Part shown: one piece after another, positions 30,890-42,400 of the stretch | Layout of the letters: each line of letters opens with the position of its first letter | Numbering within the stretch: position 1 is the first letter of the stretch | Origin: Anniella stebbinsi | Taxonomy: Eukaryota; Chordata; Lepidosauria; Squamata; Anniellidae | DNA length: 64,000 nucleotides | Reading direction: 5' to 3' | NCBI GenBank assembly: GCA_029215795.1 | Contig: JARDYH010000002.1 | Span: forward strand, 271,816,310 to 271,880,309 | Position numbers and translations under genes: made by a program | Notes under the pieces: model-generated | Databases searched by the model: none | The model's input: only the letters and a program-made list of their open reading frames with translations | What the model was told of the DNA's origin: nothing

Positions 30890-33276
30890 AGAGCGTGTTA
30901 TGTGCTGGTTATGCTAGATGACAAATCTAGATTCAGTTGGTGCTATTTACTGAAACAAAAGTCAGAAGCTTTTAATGCATTTAGTTTCACACCCTGGTAG
31001 CAGAGGATGGTTTCGATCCTCTGGGTTACTTGGGCTGAAAAAAGGTTTCAAAAATCAGTTATTCAAGTTCAAAGTGACCGTGGTGGAGAATTTACCAGCA
31101 ATGAATTCTCAAAATGGTTTAGAGATACAGGTATTACGCAGAGATTAATTGATCCACATGCTCCATGGCAAAATGGGGCGGTAGAACAATGTGGAGGGCT
31201 TTTGCAGAACATAAAAGATGCTTTAATGATTGATGTAAATGATGAGCAGAAATTGTGGGGTGAAGCATTTTTATCTGCAAATTATTTATCCAGTAGAACA
31301 TGGTCAAATGTTATAAATAATACTCTGTTCTATATATTGTTTTGTAAACAACCTGATTTGTCTCATTTGCGTACCTAGGGATCATGTATCAAAAAGTCAG
31401 CGAAAGAAGGGTGAAGCCAAAACTATTAGGTTGAAGTTTGTTGGTTATCAAGGAATGCAAACAAAATCCTGGCGTTTTTCCTTGGGGCAAGGAAAACTTA
31501 TTGTCTCAAGATCTGCTGATTTTGAGGAGCATAATTGGGAAAGAGTACATGGAAACAATGAAATGTTACTAGGGTTTACTGAAAGCTCACAGAATCAAAC
31601 AGTCAGGAGAAATGAAGGGGTGAGGAATGGGTTAATTCCCAGCCCAGTGAAACATGAAACCTCCAGTACTGCTTTGGAGGAGCAGCAAGATAGAGAGGAA
31701 TGTTTGGTTCCAAGAAGGTCTGAACGTGCAAGCAAAGGAATTCCTCCAAATCGTTTTTGTGAAGAGGTACATGTTTGTATGGTTAATTATGAACCTCAAT
31801 CATTCCAAGAAGTGTTACAATTGCCTAGTAAGGAACAAAAAAAATATGGTTTAATGCAATGGAAGCAGAAATGAAAAGTTTCAAAGAAAACAAAGTGTTT
31901 GTTTTGACTAAGCTGCTGGAAGGGCAGAAGTCTATTGCGTGTAGGTGGGTTTCTAAAAAGAAAAACTGTGTGTCTGGCAACACAAAGTACAAGGCACGTC
32001 TTGTTGGTAAAGGTTTTCATCAAACAAAAGGAGTAAATTATGATGAAACTTTCTCACCCACTTGTAAAGCTGATACATTTCGTTTAGTGTTAAACTTTGC
32101 TGCAAAAAATCAGATGAATGTTCATCATTTTGATTTTGATACTGCATATTTAAATGCACAGCCAAATGGTTTTGAAGAGCAGCCAGATAAGGTTTGGCTA
32201 CTGAAAAAGGCTATATATGGTCTCAAGCAAAGTGCAAGGTGCTGGAATGATTGTCTAAACTCCACATTGGAAAATGAAATGGGTTTCAAACGGAGCACTG
32301 TAGATCCATGTATGTACACAAAGGGCAAAGGCAGTGATTACATGATTGTGTTAGTTTTTGTTGATGATTTACTTGTGGCAGGAAGTTCCACAAGCCACAT
32401 TCAAAAATTCACTAACCAATTGGAAAGTCATAACAAGCTGAAATCTCTAGGAGAAATAAAGCATTACTTGGGAGTAGAGATAAACAAAACAACTGATGGA
32501 AGTTATTTGTTACGTCAACAGAACAAAATTGTTAATCTGCTTGAGGTTTATGGAATGCAAAACTGTAAAGGAGTACAGAGTCCTATGATAACAGATTTTC
32601 GTCAGACTGTGGAAAGTGAGGATTTCAAGGCCCTGAGCTGTACCAACCTGCAATTGGGAGTTTATTGTATTTGGGTCAGTGGTCAAGACCTGATATTGTA
32701 TGTGTAGTGGGTATTTTGAGCCGGTATGTCTCAAAGCCAACAGCTGCTAATTGGCAAGGTGTGAAAAGGGTACTAAGATATTTGAAAGCAACTAAAAACC
32801 TCTGTTTATGGTTATCGTCTGAGAAAAATCAAACGTTGGAATGTTTTGTTGATAGCGACTGGGCAGGATGCCTGGAAGACAGAAAGTCTACTAGTGGTTT
32901 TGTAATTAAATTTGGGAACTCAATTGTGAGTTGGAAGTCTAGAAAGCAAACTTTTGTGGCAACATCTTCTTGTGAAGCGGAATTTGCTGCATTATCTGAG
33001 TTATGTGGTGAGATAACTTGGTTTGTACAATTGATGAAAGATTTGGAAATATCTTTTTCATCACCAGTTAAAGTACATGAAGATTCTCAATCTTGCATAG
33101 CTCTGGCAAAGTCTGATATGTTGAAAGCAAAGACCGAACATGTTGCAATTAAATATTGTAATGTAAAGGAACATGTTAGTAGGGGTATCATAAGATTGGA
33201 ATATTGTGAATCAAATAAGAATGTAGCAGATTTCACAAAACCTCTGAACATACTACAACACTTAAGAGTTAATTGA
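30890..33276 (+). pseudogene. Copia pol: integrase, reverse transcriptase, RNase H (broken)
   Basis: Domains in order: integrase core with YVLVMLDDKSRFSWCYLL (first catalytic Asp), QSDRGGEFTSNEF (second Asp) and PWQNGAVEQ (Glu), about 30895-31370; reverse transcriptase with CRWVSKKK, YKARLVGKGFHQ, HHFDFDTAYLNA and the catalytic FVDDLLVAGS (31860-32650); RNase H with CFVDSDWAGCLEDRKSTSG, SSCEAEFAALSE and KTEHVAIKYC (32665-33276). The order integrase-RT-RNase H is the hallmark of Ty1/Copia as opposed to Gypsy. Frame changes occur near 31000, 31380, 31860 and 32650. An in-frame gap after TAYLNA, where the family has a longer loop, suggests a small deletion. Not functional as it stands. Confidence 0.9.
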
Positions 33277-33378
33277 GAAACTAGGTTTAAAGTTTGTGTA
33301 AATACATAAATGTATTTTACAGTGTTATATAATATTTTTTCTTTTTCTTTTCTTCTGTTGATTAAATTGTTGAAGGGG

Positions 33379-33761
33379 TGTCAGGAATAGAAAAAAAGTT
33401 AATATACAGAAGAGCCTTGAAAGGATATTAGTGATGTCATAAATTTGCAGGTGTTGCAGAAGAGGCGGAGAAGGCCAAAGATAAGGGAAAGAAGATAATC
33501 TAAATTGCCCCTTAATTGAATTATTGGCTGATGTAATGTCAGTGCAATGTTGTATGTAAACTGTATATATTTGTACATTCGTATGAGATGGTGGTTGGTA
33601 GTTGATGGCTGTTGGAGAAGGTTGTTATTCAGTAAAAATCCTTTGGAGAAACTCAACGTGTCTGAGTGATTCTTTCATAAGAGCTCTCAGGACAGAGCAG
33701 GAGGCTGGAGGCTGGAATTCCGCTGGAAACTCTGCTATACTAAATCATTTGTAACCGGACA
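33379..33761 (+). repeat. Copia 3' LTR (383 bp)
   Basis: Begins TGTCAGGAATAG right after the purine tract and ends CCGGACA, immediately before the GAAAT target duplication. It holds a TGTATATATTTG stretch near 33562 that may be a TATA region, and an AGTAAAAATCC near 33632. Both boundaries are supported by the duplication. Confidence 0.87.
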
Positions 33762-33823
33762 GAAATACTCATAGACAGCTGGGTTTGTGGTGGGCAGGTG
33801 GATAGCACCAAGCAGGCAAGACG

Positions 33824-33976
33824 ATGACTTGCCTGTCTGGTGCAAAGGTTGCAGATGTCAAGTGTCATCTAGATAGCCTGGTAGGGAGTGCTACAGTGGA
33901 GCTGGTAGTTCTGGTGCACATCAACACCAATGGCCTGGAGAGCAATATAGCTCTGAGATCCAGAAGCAAAGTTTAG
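33824..33976 (+). pseudogene. SGNH-hydrolase-like fragment of a CR1-type ORF
   Basis: A 50-codon frame reads through KVADVKCHLDSLVGSA and VELVVLVHINTNGLE before a stop. The pattern VVLVHIGTND is the block III region of SGNH/GDSL esterase domains that accompany some CR1-clade LINE ORFs. Here the Gly and Asp of GTND are changed (NTNG), so the active-site block is damaged. It is short and isolated between the Copia element and an L2 tail. Identification rests on this motif. Confidence 0.5.
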
Positions 33977-34054
33977 GATGCTGGCAAGGAGGATAAAAGC
34001 CAGGATCTCCAAAGGAGCTTTATCTGTAATGCTGTTGCTAGATGACAGTTTTAT

Positions 34055-34550
34055 TTATTCATTTGGAGTATTTAAACCCTACCAACCCTACCTAGCTTGG
34101 GGCCAGGTTACCTCCTCCCATATGTACCTGCCTGGCCTGTAAGATCATCTTCAGGGGTCCTTCTCCGTGAGCACCCTGTCAAAGGAAGTGAGGCAGGTGG
34201 CTACAAGGAGGAGGGCCTTTTCTGCTGTGGCACCCCAGCTGTGGAATGAGCTCCCTAGAAGGTTTGCCTGGCATCTACGTTATACTCTTTCTGGCACCAG
34301 GTGAAGACGTTTTTATTTCCCCAATATTTTAGCATTTTAGCATCCTAGTCTTTCGGCTCTGCTGTTTTAAATATGTATTTTGAATTTCTGCATTGCTGCT
34401 CAGTTCTGGTTGTACTTTTATATTGTGGTTTTAACCTTCCATATTTTATATTTTATGCTGTACCTTATGGTTTTATTTTTTGAGAACTGTGCAGAGAGTG
34501 TCGGCTATTGGGCGATATAGAAACAAATAAATAAATAAATAAATAAATAC
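34055..34550 (+). mobile_element. 5'-truncated L2-clade LINE, plus strand
   Basis: Covers the last part of the reverse transcriptase ORF and the 3' UTR. GTGGAATGAGCTCCCTAGAA encodes the WNELP motif found at the C-terminus of L2 proteins (compare LWNDLPGE in the element at 7109). The end is GAACTGTGCAGAGAGTGTCG, GGGCGATATAGAAA and then an (AAAT)n tail at 34523-34548. The 5' truncation is typical of target-primed reverse transcription. Confidence 0.75.
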
Positions 34551-34559
34551 TAATGGAAG

Positions 34560-35061
34560 TTCTTGAAGTGGTTTGAAATATATTTAAAATGCAACAAATG
34601 AGACAAAAGTTGCAAGGGAAGAGCAAATGTGTATACCAGTTTTCCTCCAGTTGTTCCACCTGCTACTCCTTTTCTGAATCTGTGGGCTGTGGCAGATCAC
34701 AGAGGATATGGCTGTATGGCTGCTGTACAGCCAGATGCCAGTCCTTCACAGTGCAAGGCTTCTTGAATTGGGCTGCAGCCATTGCTGCTGCTGCTGCTAC
34801 TCGTCATGGATTTGGCTCTTGATGATAGAGACGAGAGGCACTGGGAGAGAGAACCTCTGACAGTCTTCAGAGGTTCCAGTTGCTACTGGGCTTCTGAATC
34901 TACTGGGTCATAGCAGATATTCGAGGAATTGACCGTGACCTGGCTATGGCTGCTGTGCCAGCCAGATGTTACTAAAAGTGAGGTTGTTAAAGTGAGCAGT
35001 TGTTCACAAGCCTAATCTTTAATAATTATTTCCCTCCCACCCCACTTTTGCTTTCTGAGCT
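34560..35061. repeat. Two degenerate copies of a ~250-bp unit
   Basis: A block with CTGAATCTGTGGGCTGTGGC and GGCTGCTGTACAGCCAGATG (34672-34740) is echoed at about 34890-34975 by CTGAATCTACTGGGTCATAG and GGCTGCTGTGCCAGCCAGAT. A (GCT)n run lies near 34783. No gene seen. Confidence 0.5.
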
Positions 35062-35382
35062 TCATCAGACGGGAGGAATATTGTGTTTCCTTACCATCGC
35101 TTTCCTCCGCTTCTGTCCCATGACACTTCCTCTTTCTTCATACGGGGAAGAAAGAGGAAGTAAACAATGACCACGTGGCCCATTCAGTGGGAGTTTTTAT
35201 CGCGCTGCTTTTCCTGCACACAGCAGGAAAAGGCAGCACATTTTGGATTTACCGGGTCTTATTTGTTGCGGCAAGAAGACTAGAAGGAGCAGGAGATGCA
35301 CAGGACCATCAAAAGGACCCTCTAAAAACCATGAGTGGGTAGTAATGAGCATGCAGTAAAACATAAAACTCTCGTCTGATGA
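35062..35382. mobile_element. Family-F MITE, copy 2
   Basis: Termini TCATCAGACGGGAG and CTCGTCTGATGA are inverted. The interior shares long blocks with 29766-30080, including a hairpin TTTCCTGCACACAGCAGGAAA. No coding capacity. A target duplication is not obvious. Confidence 0.65.
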
Positions 35383-35973
35383 CGCTGTCTGTCTTTGGAA
35401 ATCATCAGTAATTTGCCTTCAAGGCACTTACTTGCTCAAGACAAAGTTTGCAGCTCTACCAGGTAGGTTCCTCCCCCTACAAGCTTAGTTCACCTAATGG
35501 TACATATACATCATTTGTGAAGTGTGGCCAACCCCCAAAGGTTCGGGTTGCTTCACTGTAGCTGCTGCTTATCCGCTGATGTAGTTGAAGGAGCTGCTTC
35601 TCAGTGTGCTGTCTCTGATGCTCAAGGCTATCAATCACAGAAAGAGCAGAGTGGGGATGGTGGGGGTGAAGGCAGAGTAGAGGGGAAGGGAAAGGTGGTT
35701 CAATGTTATAATACACAATGTTAAGAGTGGTAATCTATTTCTTGTCAGTGTGAGGCAGTAAATATGCCTTTGGAGACGTTTGTGAAGCAGGACCCGTTTC
35801 ACTTCCAATTTAACTAAAGCTTGACGTCCAGGGTAACGTCCATCAGGACAAGACTTTGGGGGCAGAGGTCAAGGGCCCCACTGAGAAGAATGAGCTGGAG
35901 GGCCCCCAAACAGATCTGGGCTGTCTTACTGCAGTTGGAAGGCAGCAAGGGAATCAACATTCCCATCTAAAGA
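35383..35973. other. Unassigned sequence, no gene seen
   Basis: 0.6 kb with no recognisable motif or family. Confidence 0.45.
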
Positions 35974-37099
35974 TGTCAGGTGCTTCATGGACAATTCACT
36001 AGGCTGGCCTAGTGAATTGTGAGTTGAAAGCTTGGCAATTGTTGTGAGAAAGTCTGTCTCTGTTCTGTGCTTATCTGTGGCTGCTAGCCGAGGCCTTGGG
36101 TTTCCTTGAGAACAAAAGTATGTTTTGAAAAGGTGGGGGCTATCTTGCAAGCTGTCTCTCACATAGTGTCATCATCAAGAGGAGGTTGAACCATGCCGCC
36201 CTGTTGGCACATGAGTTTGGGTTACAGGTCTAAGGTCCTGTCTGTCAAGTGGCTTAGAATAGCCAGCCTCCAGGCTATAAGAGGAATGAGCAAAGGGGAG
36301 GCCCTTTGCTAGGAATCATCTGTTTGCCTGTTCTATGGTTGCCATCTGGTTCTACGCTTGCCAAGAAACTCGTGTTTGGGATTCTATCTGGTTTGGAGAT
36401 GTTGGATGCACTCTGTACATGTTCTGTTGCTATTTGGACTTGGAATTTCTAAGAACTATGCCATGAAAAGTGCTCTGTGGCTTTTCATAGATTTGGACTT
36501 ACAGATTACTGTTCTGGATTTGTGTTCTATAGCCTGTTTTCCCTGCATGGAACCAAAGTACGGGCACAGGGTAACTCTGAGGCTGATCGTTGCTTTTCTG
36601 GAATTGTGTGTGTGTGTGTGACCTGTGAGAGAGCCTTCCTCAGAGCCAAAGCTACGAGCAGGGAAGGTTTCCTAGGTCGAAGAGGTTTGTCCCCTGACAT
36701 CTTGCTTACGTGATCAGCTCAGTGTTCCTGGCAGGCTGAGTTTGGTTTGGTGCAAGATGATCTTGTCTACTGTCAGACTTCATGCACTTCTGTGCTGGGG
36801 TTTCTCCTTTGAGTTTTGTTCATGTTCCTGATGAGTCAGTGTGTGTGGCCACTCCTGACCGCATGGGACAGGGGCTAACTCTAAATGTCTCCCCCTGAGT
36901 GATTTGCTGTTCACATTAAGCCATTGTACCTGAAAGCTGTCTGGTCCGTCTTCAGCTTCAAGTGCGTGTGTGCAGAAATGAAACCGTTATGCTTGAATTC
37001 CGTGTGATTTTACAATAAAAGAAGTCTCACCGTTTTTGGAGTGTGTCAGTTTGCCTAAACTTCGTGAACAGAAGCCTGGGGTGAGCTTGCATCACGACA
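35974..37099 (+). mobile_element. Solo LTR of an endogenous retrovirus, copy 2
   Basis: 1126 bp from TGTCAGGTGCTTCATG to CATCACGACA. It matches 26982-28105 throughout, for example GAAAGTCTGTCTCTG, AGGAGGTTGAACCATGC, GAGAGAGCCTTCCTCAGAGC and AAAAGAAGTCTCACCGTTTT. TATA-like CTATAAGAGGAATGAG lies at 36275 and AATAAA at 37014. No matching target duplication is seen and no internal viral sequence follows. The two LTRs are in the same orientation about 9 kb apart, but the DNA between them is unrelated repeats, so they are independent solo LTRs. Confidence 0.72.
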
Positions 37100-37653
37100 C
37101 TGACCTTGATCTCACTACATACGGTCCATGTGAAGTAGCACTTAGGCAGAAAAAAGTCCTGTAACTCCTAGCATTCACCAGCCAGCCAGTTCTGCTGGGA
37201 GTTGCAGAACTTTTTTCTTTCTAAACATACATAGCATTGCCCCTTAAATCCAGAGTCTAAGGTTACTTAACCCTTTTAAAAGGCTCCACATCCTTGTTTT
37301 CATTTTATAACTCTTTCAGGAACTTAAATCTCGACTTACTGTGCAAACAGCATATTTTCTGAACAGCAGATGGTCTCTGGCAAGCTGACAGCAAGGAAAT
37401 CTTTTGCTGTACATCAGCTAACATCATCTCCCCCACCCTGGCAATCTGTGCTGTTATAATAAATAGCTATTAACCACACAAAAGGTTTAGAAATGCCTTA
37501 TGCCCATACAAAAAAACAAACAAAAAAACAAAACCCAAAACCCACCACACCTTTCCTGATTCAAGTTTATATGTACTTTACAAACTTAAGAAAGACAAAT
37601 TGCACATGTGCTACTTAAAGAGCTTTCGGGCGGTCTCCTCCTGTGTGGAAGAC
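37100..37653. other. Unassigned sequence, L1 insertion site
   Basis: No gene or repeat recognised apart from a CAAACAAAAAAAC-type A-rich run near 37515. The L1 target duplication starts at 37654. Confidence 0.45.
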
Positions 37654-37667
37654 AGAAATGCAGTTTT

Positions 37668-38257
37668 GGGGGGCGTGGCCAAGCAGGTCATGGTTTGAGT
37701 CGCAAATCCTTCATCCTCCGAAAGAAGCAATGAATTAATTGTAAATTCCCTATCTTAAAAGCGTCCTCTGTTGCATTTAAGTCTGCTATGGAGAGGGGGA
37801 AGCTTACCAAAGAGATTGCAGCTGGAACGAGATTTATGGCTTTATAACCGGATCGGCAGAAGGGAGGAGATCGACCGACAGCTTTGTAGCAGCGCTGCGA
37901 AGGTAATTAAACAAACGTATTTATGGTTGCGGGCTGAAGGCTGAGGAGAACAGAATGATTGCTAGCATTCAGAAAAGAGGCTTTTAAGACTTTTAAGCTT
38001 TAGGCTCTGAAAGATTGCTAGCGGCATACCAGCCGGCTGAAAGCCCGAGGAGAAATGAAACTAAAAAAAAAAAAAAAAAAAAAAAAGAAAGCCGGAGGGA
38101 GAGAAAGAGACTTTGATTTCTGGCTAGAAGTGGTTTGTGCTTGTGTTTGTGCTTATCGGATAGGCTTGGAAGGTGGATGAGCAAGAAGAAAATAACTTCT
38201 TGGAGCCGAATCAAGGGAGATAAGCCGTCCGACAGAAGTTTTAGACTTGTCCGGAAA
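37668..38257 (+). promoter_or_regulatory. L1 5' UTR with putative internal promoter
   Basis: About 590 bp between the insertion point and the chosen ORF1 ATG. LINE-1 elements carry an internal RNA polymerase II promoter here, which is established for the family; no motif proves it in this copy. The 23-A tract at 38064-38086 is unusual and could be length-variable. Confidence 0.55.
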
Positions 38258-39190
38258 ATGGCGGATAAGGATTCTGAAAAGCCAAAAAAGCAATCCCCGA
38301 GTCATGCCGGAAATGCTAGCTCTAAGACTGGAATTAAGCCAGGAGCAATTCCTAAAACAACCACAGGGAGGCAAGCTGACCCAACAGATGAATTGCTTCA
38401 GAATTTTCAAAAAATGTTGGATCTTGCAATCTTAAAGCAAGATGGAAATTTTGAGCAGGCTTTACTCAAACAAGAAGATCGATTGGCAAAGAGGATTGCT
38501 GATTCACAGCAGCAGCTTTTAGCAGGACTCCAAAAGGTGGAGAAAGAGGTTGGAGCTTTACAGGAAGAAACTGGAGAACTAAAGGTTTTATACAAGAAGC
38601 AACAGGAACAGCTAACGCAACAGGATTTACGGCTTATAGCGATGGAAGACCAGGACAGGAGAGCTAATCTACGCATAAGATCTTTTGGGGAGAGGCAAGA
38701 GGAGACCCCTAACAGTATAAGAGTATTAATTTTGGCATGGGCCAAACAGTTGATGCCACAGGAAGAGTGGAGAATGGAAGATATTGAGCGGGCCCACAGG
38801 GTTGGATTTGGAAAGTCAAGAGAGCTCCCAAGAGATATTATTGTGAAATTCGCTAACTACTACAAAAAAGAAAAATTAATGCAAGCAATTAGAAGTCAAG
38901 GTCAACCGATGCTTCAAGCAACACCAGTCGAGGTTTTCCAGGATTTATGCCCTCAGACCATCCAGTGGAGGAAGAGCGTTAGAATATGCACAGGGGCATT
39001 GAAAATGAAATCGATCTCCTACAATTGGGGATACCCAGTTTTCTTGAGGTTTAAGTGGAACGGGAAGCAGCAAAGAATAACATCTTGTGAGCAAGGAATC
39101 GAGTTGTTGGAGGAGCTGGGCATAATGGATGCCACATCGGTTGGAGAGGAGAAGCAAGATGAAGGCGCGGCAGGAGGGAGCAATGAATAG
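38258..39190 (+). CDS. L1 ORF1 protein, RNA-binding chaperone
   Basis: 310 codons from the ATG at 38258, chosen because AAAATGG is a strong Kozak context; an in-frame ATG at 38177 is the alternative and would add 27 residues. ORF1p of L1 forms trimers that coat the element's RNA and assist reverse transcription. A basic, Ser/Pro-rich N-terminus is followed by a heptad-rich coiled coil (about residues 70-140, with LLAGLQKVEKEVGALQEE), then an RRM-like domain (NLRIRSFGE; MEDIERAHRVG; PRDIIVKFANYYKKEKLM) and a C-terminal domain ending in LRFKWNGKQQRITSCEQ. The frame is intact. Length is close to that of other vertebrate L1 ORF1 proteins. Confidence 0.92.
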   Translation: MADKDSEKPKKQSPSHAGNASSKTGIKPGAIPKTTTGRQADPTDELLQNFQKMLDLAILKQDGNFEQALLKQEDRLAKRIADSQQQLLAGLQKVEKEVGALQEETGELKVLYKKQQEQLTQQDLRLIAMEDQDRRANLRIRSFGERQEETPNSIRVLILAWAKQLMPQEEWRMEDIERAHRVGFGKSRELPRDIIVKFANYYKKEKLMQAIRSQGQPMLQATPVEVFQDLCPQTIQWRKSVRICTGALKMKSISYNWGYPVFLRFKWNGKQQRITSCEQGIELLEELGIMDATSVGEEKQDEGAAGGSNE

Positions 39191-39432
39191 ACTTTAATAT
39201 ATTGTAAGAGAGATAGGGAGAAGAGGAGACTTGGAGGGGAGGGTGGACGTCATTCCGGAATGTTGGGCCGAGTTCCCCCCCCCCCCCTAAGAGTTCTAAG
39301 AAGATTGGGACCAAAGCCCAGCAAGCTGGTGAGGAGGGGGGTGAATTGGGGGTGAATGTGGGGGGGAGGGTTAGGGGGGGGTATGTGTTACACACAGGGA
39401 GACCGACTTAAAGACTTGTGTGAAAGAGAGAG
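39191..39432 (+). other. L1 inter-ORF spacer, G-rich
   Basis: About 240 bp. It holds a C-run (CCCCCCCCCCC near 39282) and closely spaced G-runs at 39338-39380 that could fold into G-quadruplexes. No coding frame. Confidence 0.7.
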
Positions 39433-42400
39433 ATGGAAAATAAACTTAGATTGGCAACACTGAATGTTAAAGGGCTAGGAACGGTAATTAAAAGAAAGAG
39501 GATTGAAATGTTATTAAAGAAAAAAAAATAGATGTAATTTTTTTGCAGGAAACCCATCAGGCCAAAGATGGAGTTAATGAGCTTCGAATGAGGGAGGTGG
39601 GCGTTTATGAGAAGGCATATGGAACTTCGAAATCGAGAGGAGTGGCAATAATAATTTCAAAGACATGTGGTATAACTATTCAAAGTGTAAAGAGAGATAG
39701 CAATGGAAGGTTTCTTATTATGTTCTGCAAGTTGGGAGAAGAGGAATATGTATTAGTGAATATATATGCTCCAAATGGGAAACAAATGGATTTTATCAAT
39801 GAAGTATTTAACGGGTTGGGAGAAGTGGGTAAAAAGCACATTGTGATGGCTGGTGACTTTAATATGGTACTAGATATAGGGAAAGACCGGGATAACATAC
39901 TAAAAGATACTAAGAGGGTGGGGAAGACAGAGTTAAGCAAATTAATGGAAGGGAAAGAATTAATGGATGTGTGGAGAGCCTTAAGAGGGGAAGAAAGGAA
40001 ATATACTTTTTATTCACAGAGATTTAAGAGTTATTCTAGGATAGACCACATTTTTGTATCAAAAAATATGTTACCCAAAATTATAGATTGTGATATTGGA
40101 GTTATCAAGGTCACTGACCACGCGTTGATGTCAATGGACATGGAAACCAAGAAAGACTATAGACAAGCGAAGAGATGGAGATTGGATGTAAGGTTGTTGA
40201 ATAAAAAGGATATAATGGAGAAAATAAAGAAAGAACTGCAGGAAATTTGGGAGATTAATGAAAAAGAGAACAACCGGCAGGACATATTATGGGACACAAT
40301 GAAAGCTGTAGTAAGAGGGATTTGTATTAGGGAAAGATGCACATTAAAAAAACAACAGGAAGCTCAAAATAAAAAGATTGAAGAGGAGATAAGAAGTTTG
40401 GAAGAAAAGTTAAAGGAGACAAAAGATAAACGCCTATTAGCCCAAATTCAAGCTAAGAAAAAGGAATTAGAGAAAGAAGAATTAGAACAAGTTCAAAAGA
40501 ATTTGTTGTATTTAAAAAGAGACTTTTTTGAATATAGTAATAGAAACTCAAAGATGCTGGCTAGATCCACACAGTTGGAAAAGGCTAAGAATATGATAGG
40601 GACAATAAAGGATAAGGCAGGGAATAGTTGTAATTTAATGAAAGATAAATTAAGTATATTTGAGGACTTTTATAGTGAATTATATACATCAGGATCGGGA
40701 CCGCAAGATAAGATATTGGAATATGTAGAGAGGAATTGGAAAATAAAATTGCAGGAACAGGACAGGGATTATATGGAAGGTTTAGTTACGGAAAAAGAGA
40801 TAGAGGGAGTTATTGATAAATTAAAAGGAGGAAAATCACCGGGGTTGGATGGTTTGGGGTCGGAGTATTATAAGCCTTTTAAAGGAATTTTAGTACCAAG
40901 ATTAAAGAAATTATTTAATACTATAATAGAAGGGGGGAAGACTCCGCCATCATGGGAACATTCCCTGATTATATTAATTCCGAAACCAGGTAAGGATTTA
41001 ACGGATCCCGCATCATATAGACCAATTTCCTTAATAAATCAAGATTCAAAGATTTTTACAGCAATATTGGCAAAAAGAATGGCCACATTTATTAGTAAAT
41101 ATATTAAAAAAGATCAGTGTGGATTTATCCCGGGTAGGCAAATGCCTAATTTAATGGGAAGAGTATTAAATATAATTAGTATCATAAAAAAAAGGAATTT
41201 AAAAGCAGGTCTGCTAGCATTGGATATATTCAAAGCCTTTGATTGTGTGGAATGGCCAGCACTTAAAACAATATTAAAAACATTTGGGTTTGGAGATTGT
41301 TTTATGGGAGTGATGGATAAGTTGTATAAAAATAATAAAGCGGAAATATTGGTTAATGATGGGTTAACACAACAGATTACACTAGCCCGAGGAACTAGAC
41401 AGGGATGTCCTCTTTCACCGATCCTATTTGCAATAGTAATAGAAATTTTGGCAAATGTAATAAGGGAAGATGAAAGAGTGAAGGGGATAGGAAGAAAGGA
41501 GAAGATTAAAATGAATATGTTTGCGGACGATACCTTATTGACGGTAGAAGATCCCCTAGGGAGTGCTGAGGTGATTAAGAAACATTTAAGAGAATTTGGA
41601 GAAATCACGGGATTAAAAGTAAATTGGGGGAAGTCAGAAATGATGTTATTTAATTATAATAAGGAAGAGTTGGAAGAAGGTAAGGATAAGTTGGGTCTTA
41701 GACTTAAAAACATAGTACGTTATTTAGGTATTAACATTGATAGAGATTTAGATAGGCTTGAGGAACTTAATTTGGTAGCTTTAAAAAAACAAGTAGGGGA
41801 GAAATTAGAAGTATATAAGAAATTAAAACATTCTTGGTTTGGTAGAATAGCAATTATTAAAATGAAGATTTTACCTAAGATTAATTTTTTGTTTAGAATG
41901 TTACCAATTAAAATATCAGATGTAGAGCTGAAAAGTTGGCAAAATATAATCAATGCATATTGTAATGGGGATAAGAAAGCCAGGATTAATAAAGGGTTAT
42001 GGTATAAGGCTCAAAAGAAGGGAGGTTTAGGGTTTCCAAATATTAAGTACTATTATATAGCTAATCAGTTAAGGTATGTTATAAGCTGTATTCTAGGGGA
42101 GGAAGATCTGGAGTGGTTGGAGACGCAAACTGGGGAAATAGATTATAAATTGAAAAATATTTTCTTTAAGAAAATTCAAAAGAAAGAATTAAAGGGACTG
42201 GACAACCCTTTGTTGGTAAATATAGCGGAGATCTGGGAGAAATTTAGGGGGAAGTTGATACCAGGAGATTCACCACTTGCCCCAGTGGTAGTAGTGGAGA
42301 ATTTCCCAAGAGTGTTAAAAGTGGAGATTGAAGCGAGATTGAAAGATAAGGAAATAATCAAGTTAAGGAAGTGGATGGAAAATATGAAGGATAATGAACA

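Larger units (their letters stand above)
30880..33761 (+). mobile_element. Ty1/Copia retrotransposon with deleted 5' part
   Basis: The insertion is flanked by the 5-bp duplication GAAAT (30875-30879 and 33762-33766). The 3' LTR is 33379-33761, from TGTCAGGAATAG to GTAACCGGACA, preceded by a purine tract TTGAAGGGG. At the left, only the first 12-13 bases of the LTR (TGTCAGGAATAGA) remain at 30880-30892 and run directly into integrase coding sequence. The rest of the 5' LTR, primer-binding site, gag, protease and the integrase zinc finger are missing. Ty1/Copia elements move by cytoplasmic reverse transcription and integrase-mediated insertion. This copy cannot act alone. Confidence 0.9.

Noticed and set aside
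26982..37099. The two LTR copies as the ends of a single provirus
   Set aside because: The intervening 7.9 kb holds unrelated MITEs, CR1/L3, Copia and L2 sequence, with no primer-binding site, gag, pol or env of a retrovirus.
38135..38257. ORF1 starting at the upstream TTG or at the ATG at 38177
   Set aside because: The TTG is only a formal start. The ATG at 38177 is possible but has a weaker context than 38258, and the added residues show no family similarity that I recognise.
40157..41953. Minus-strand open frames of 60-164 codons within the L1
   Set aside because: They are antisense shadows of ORF2.
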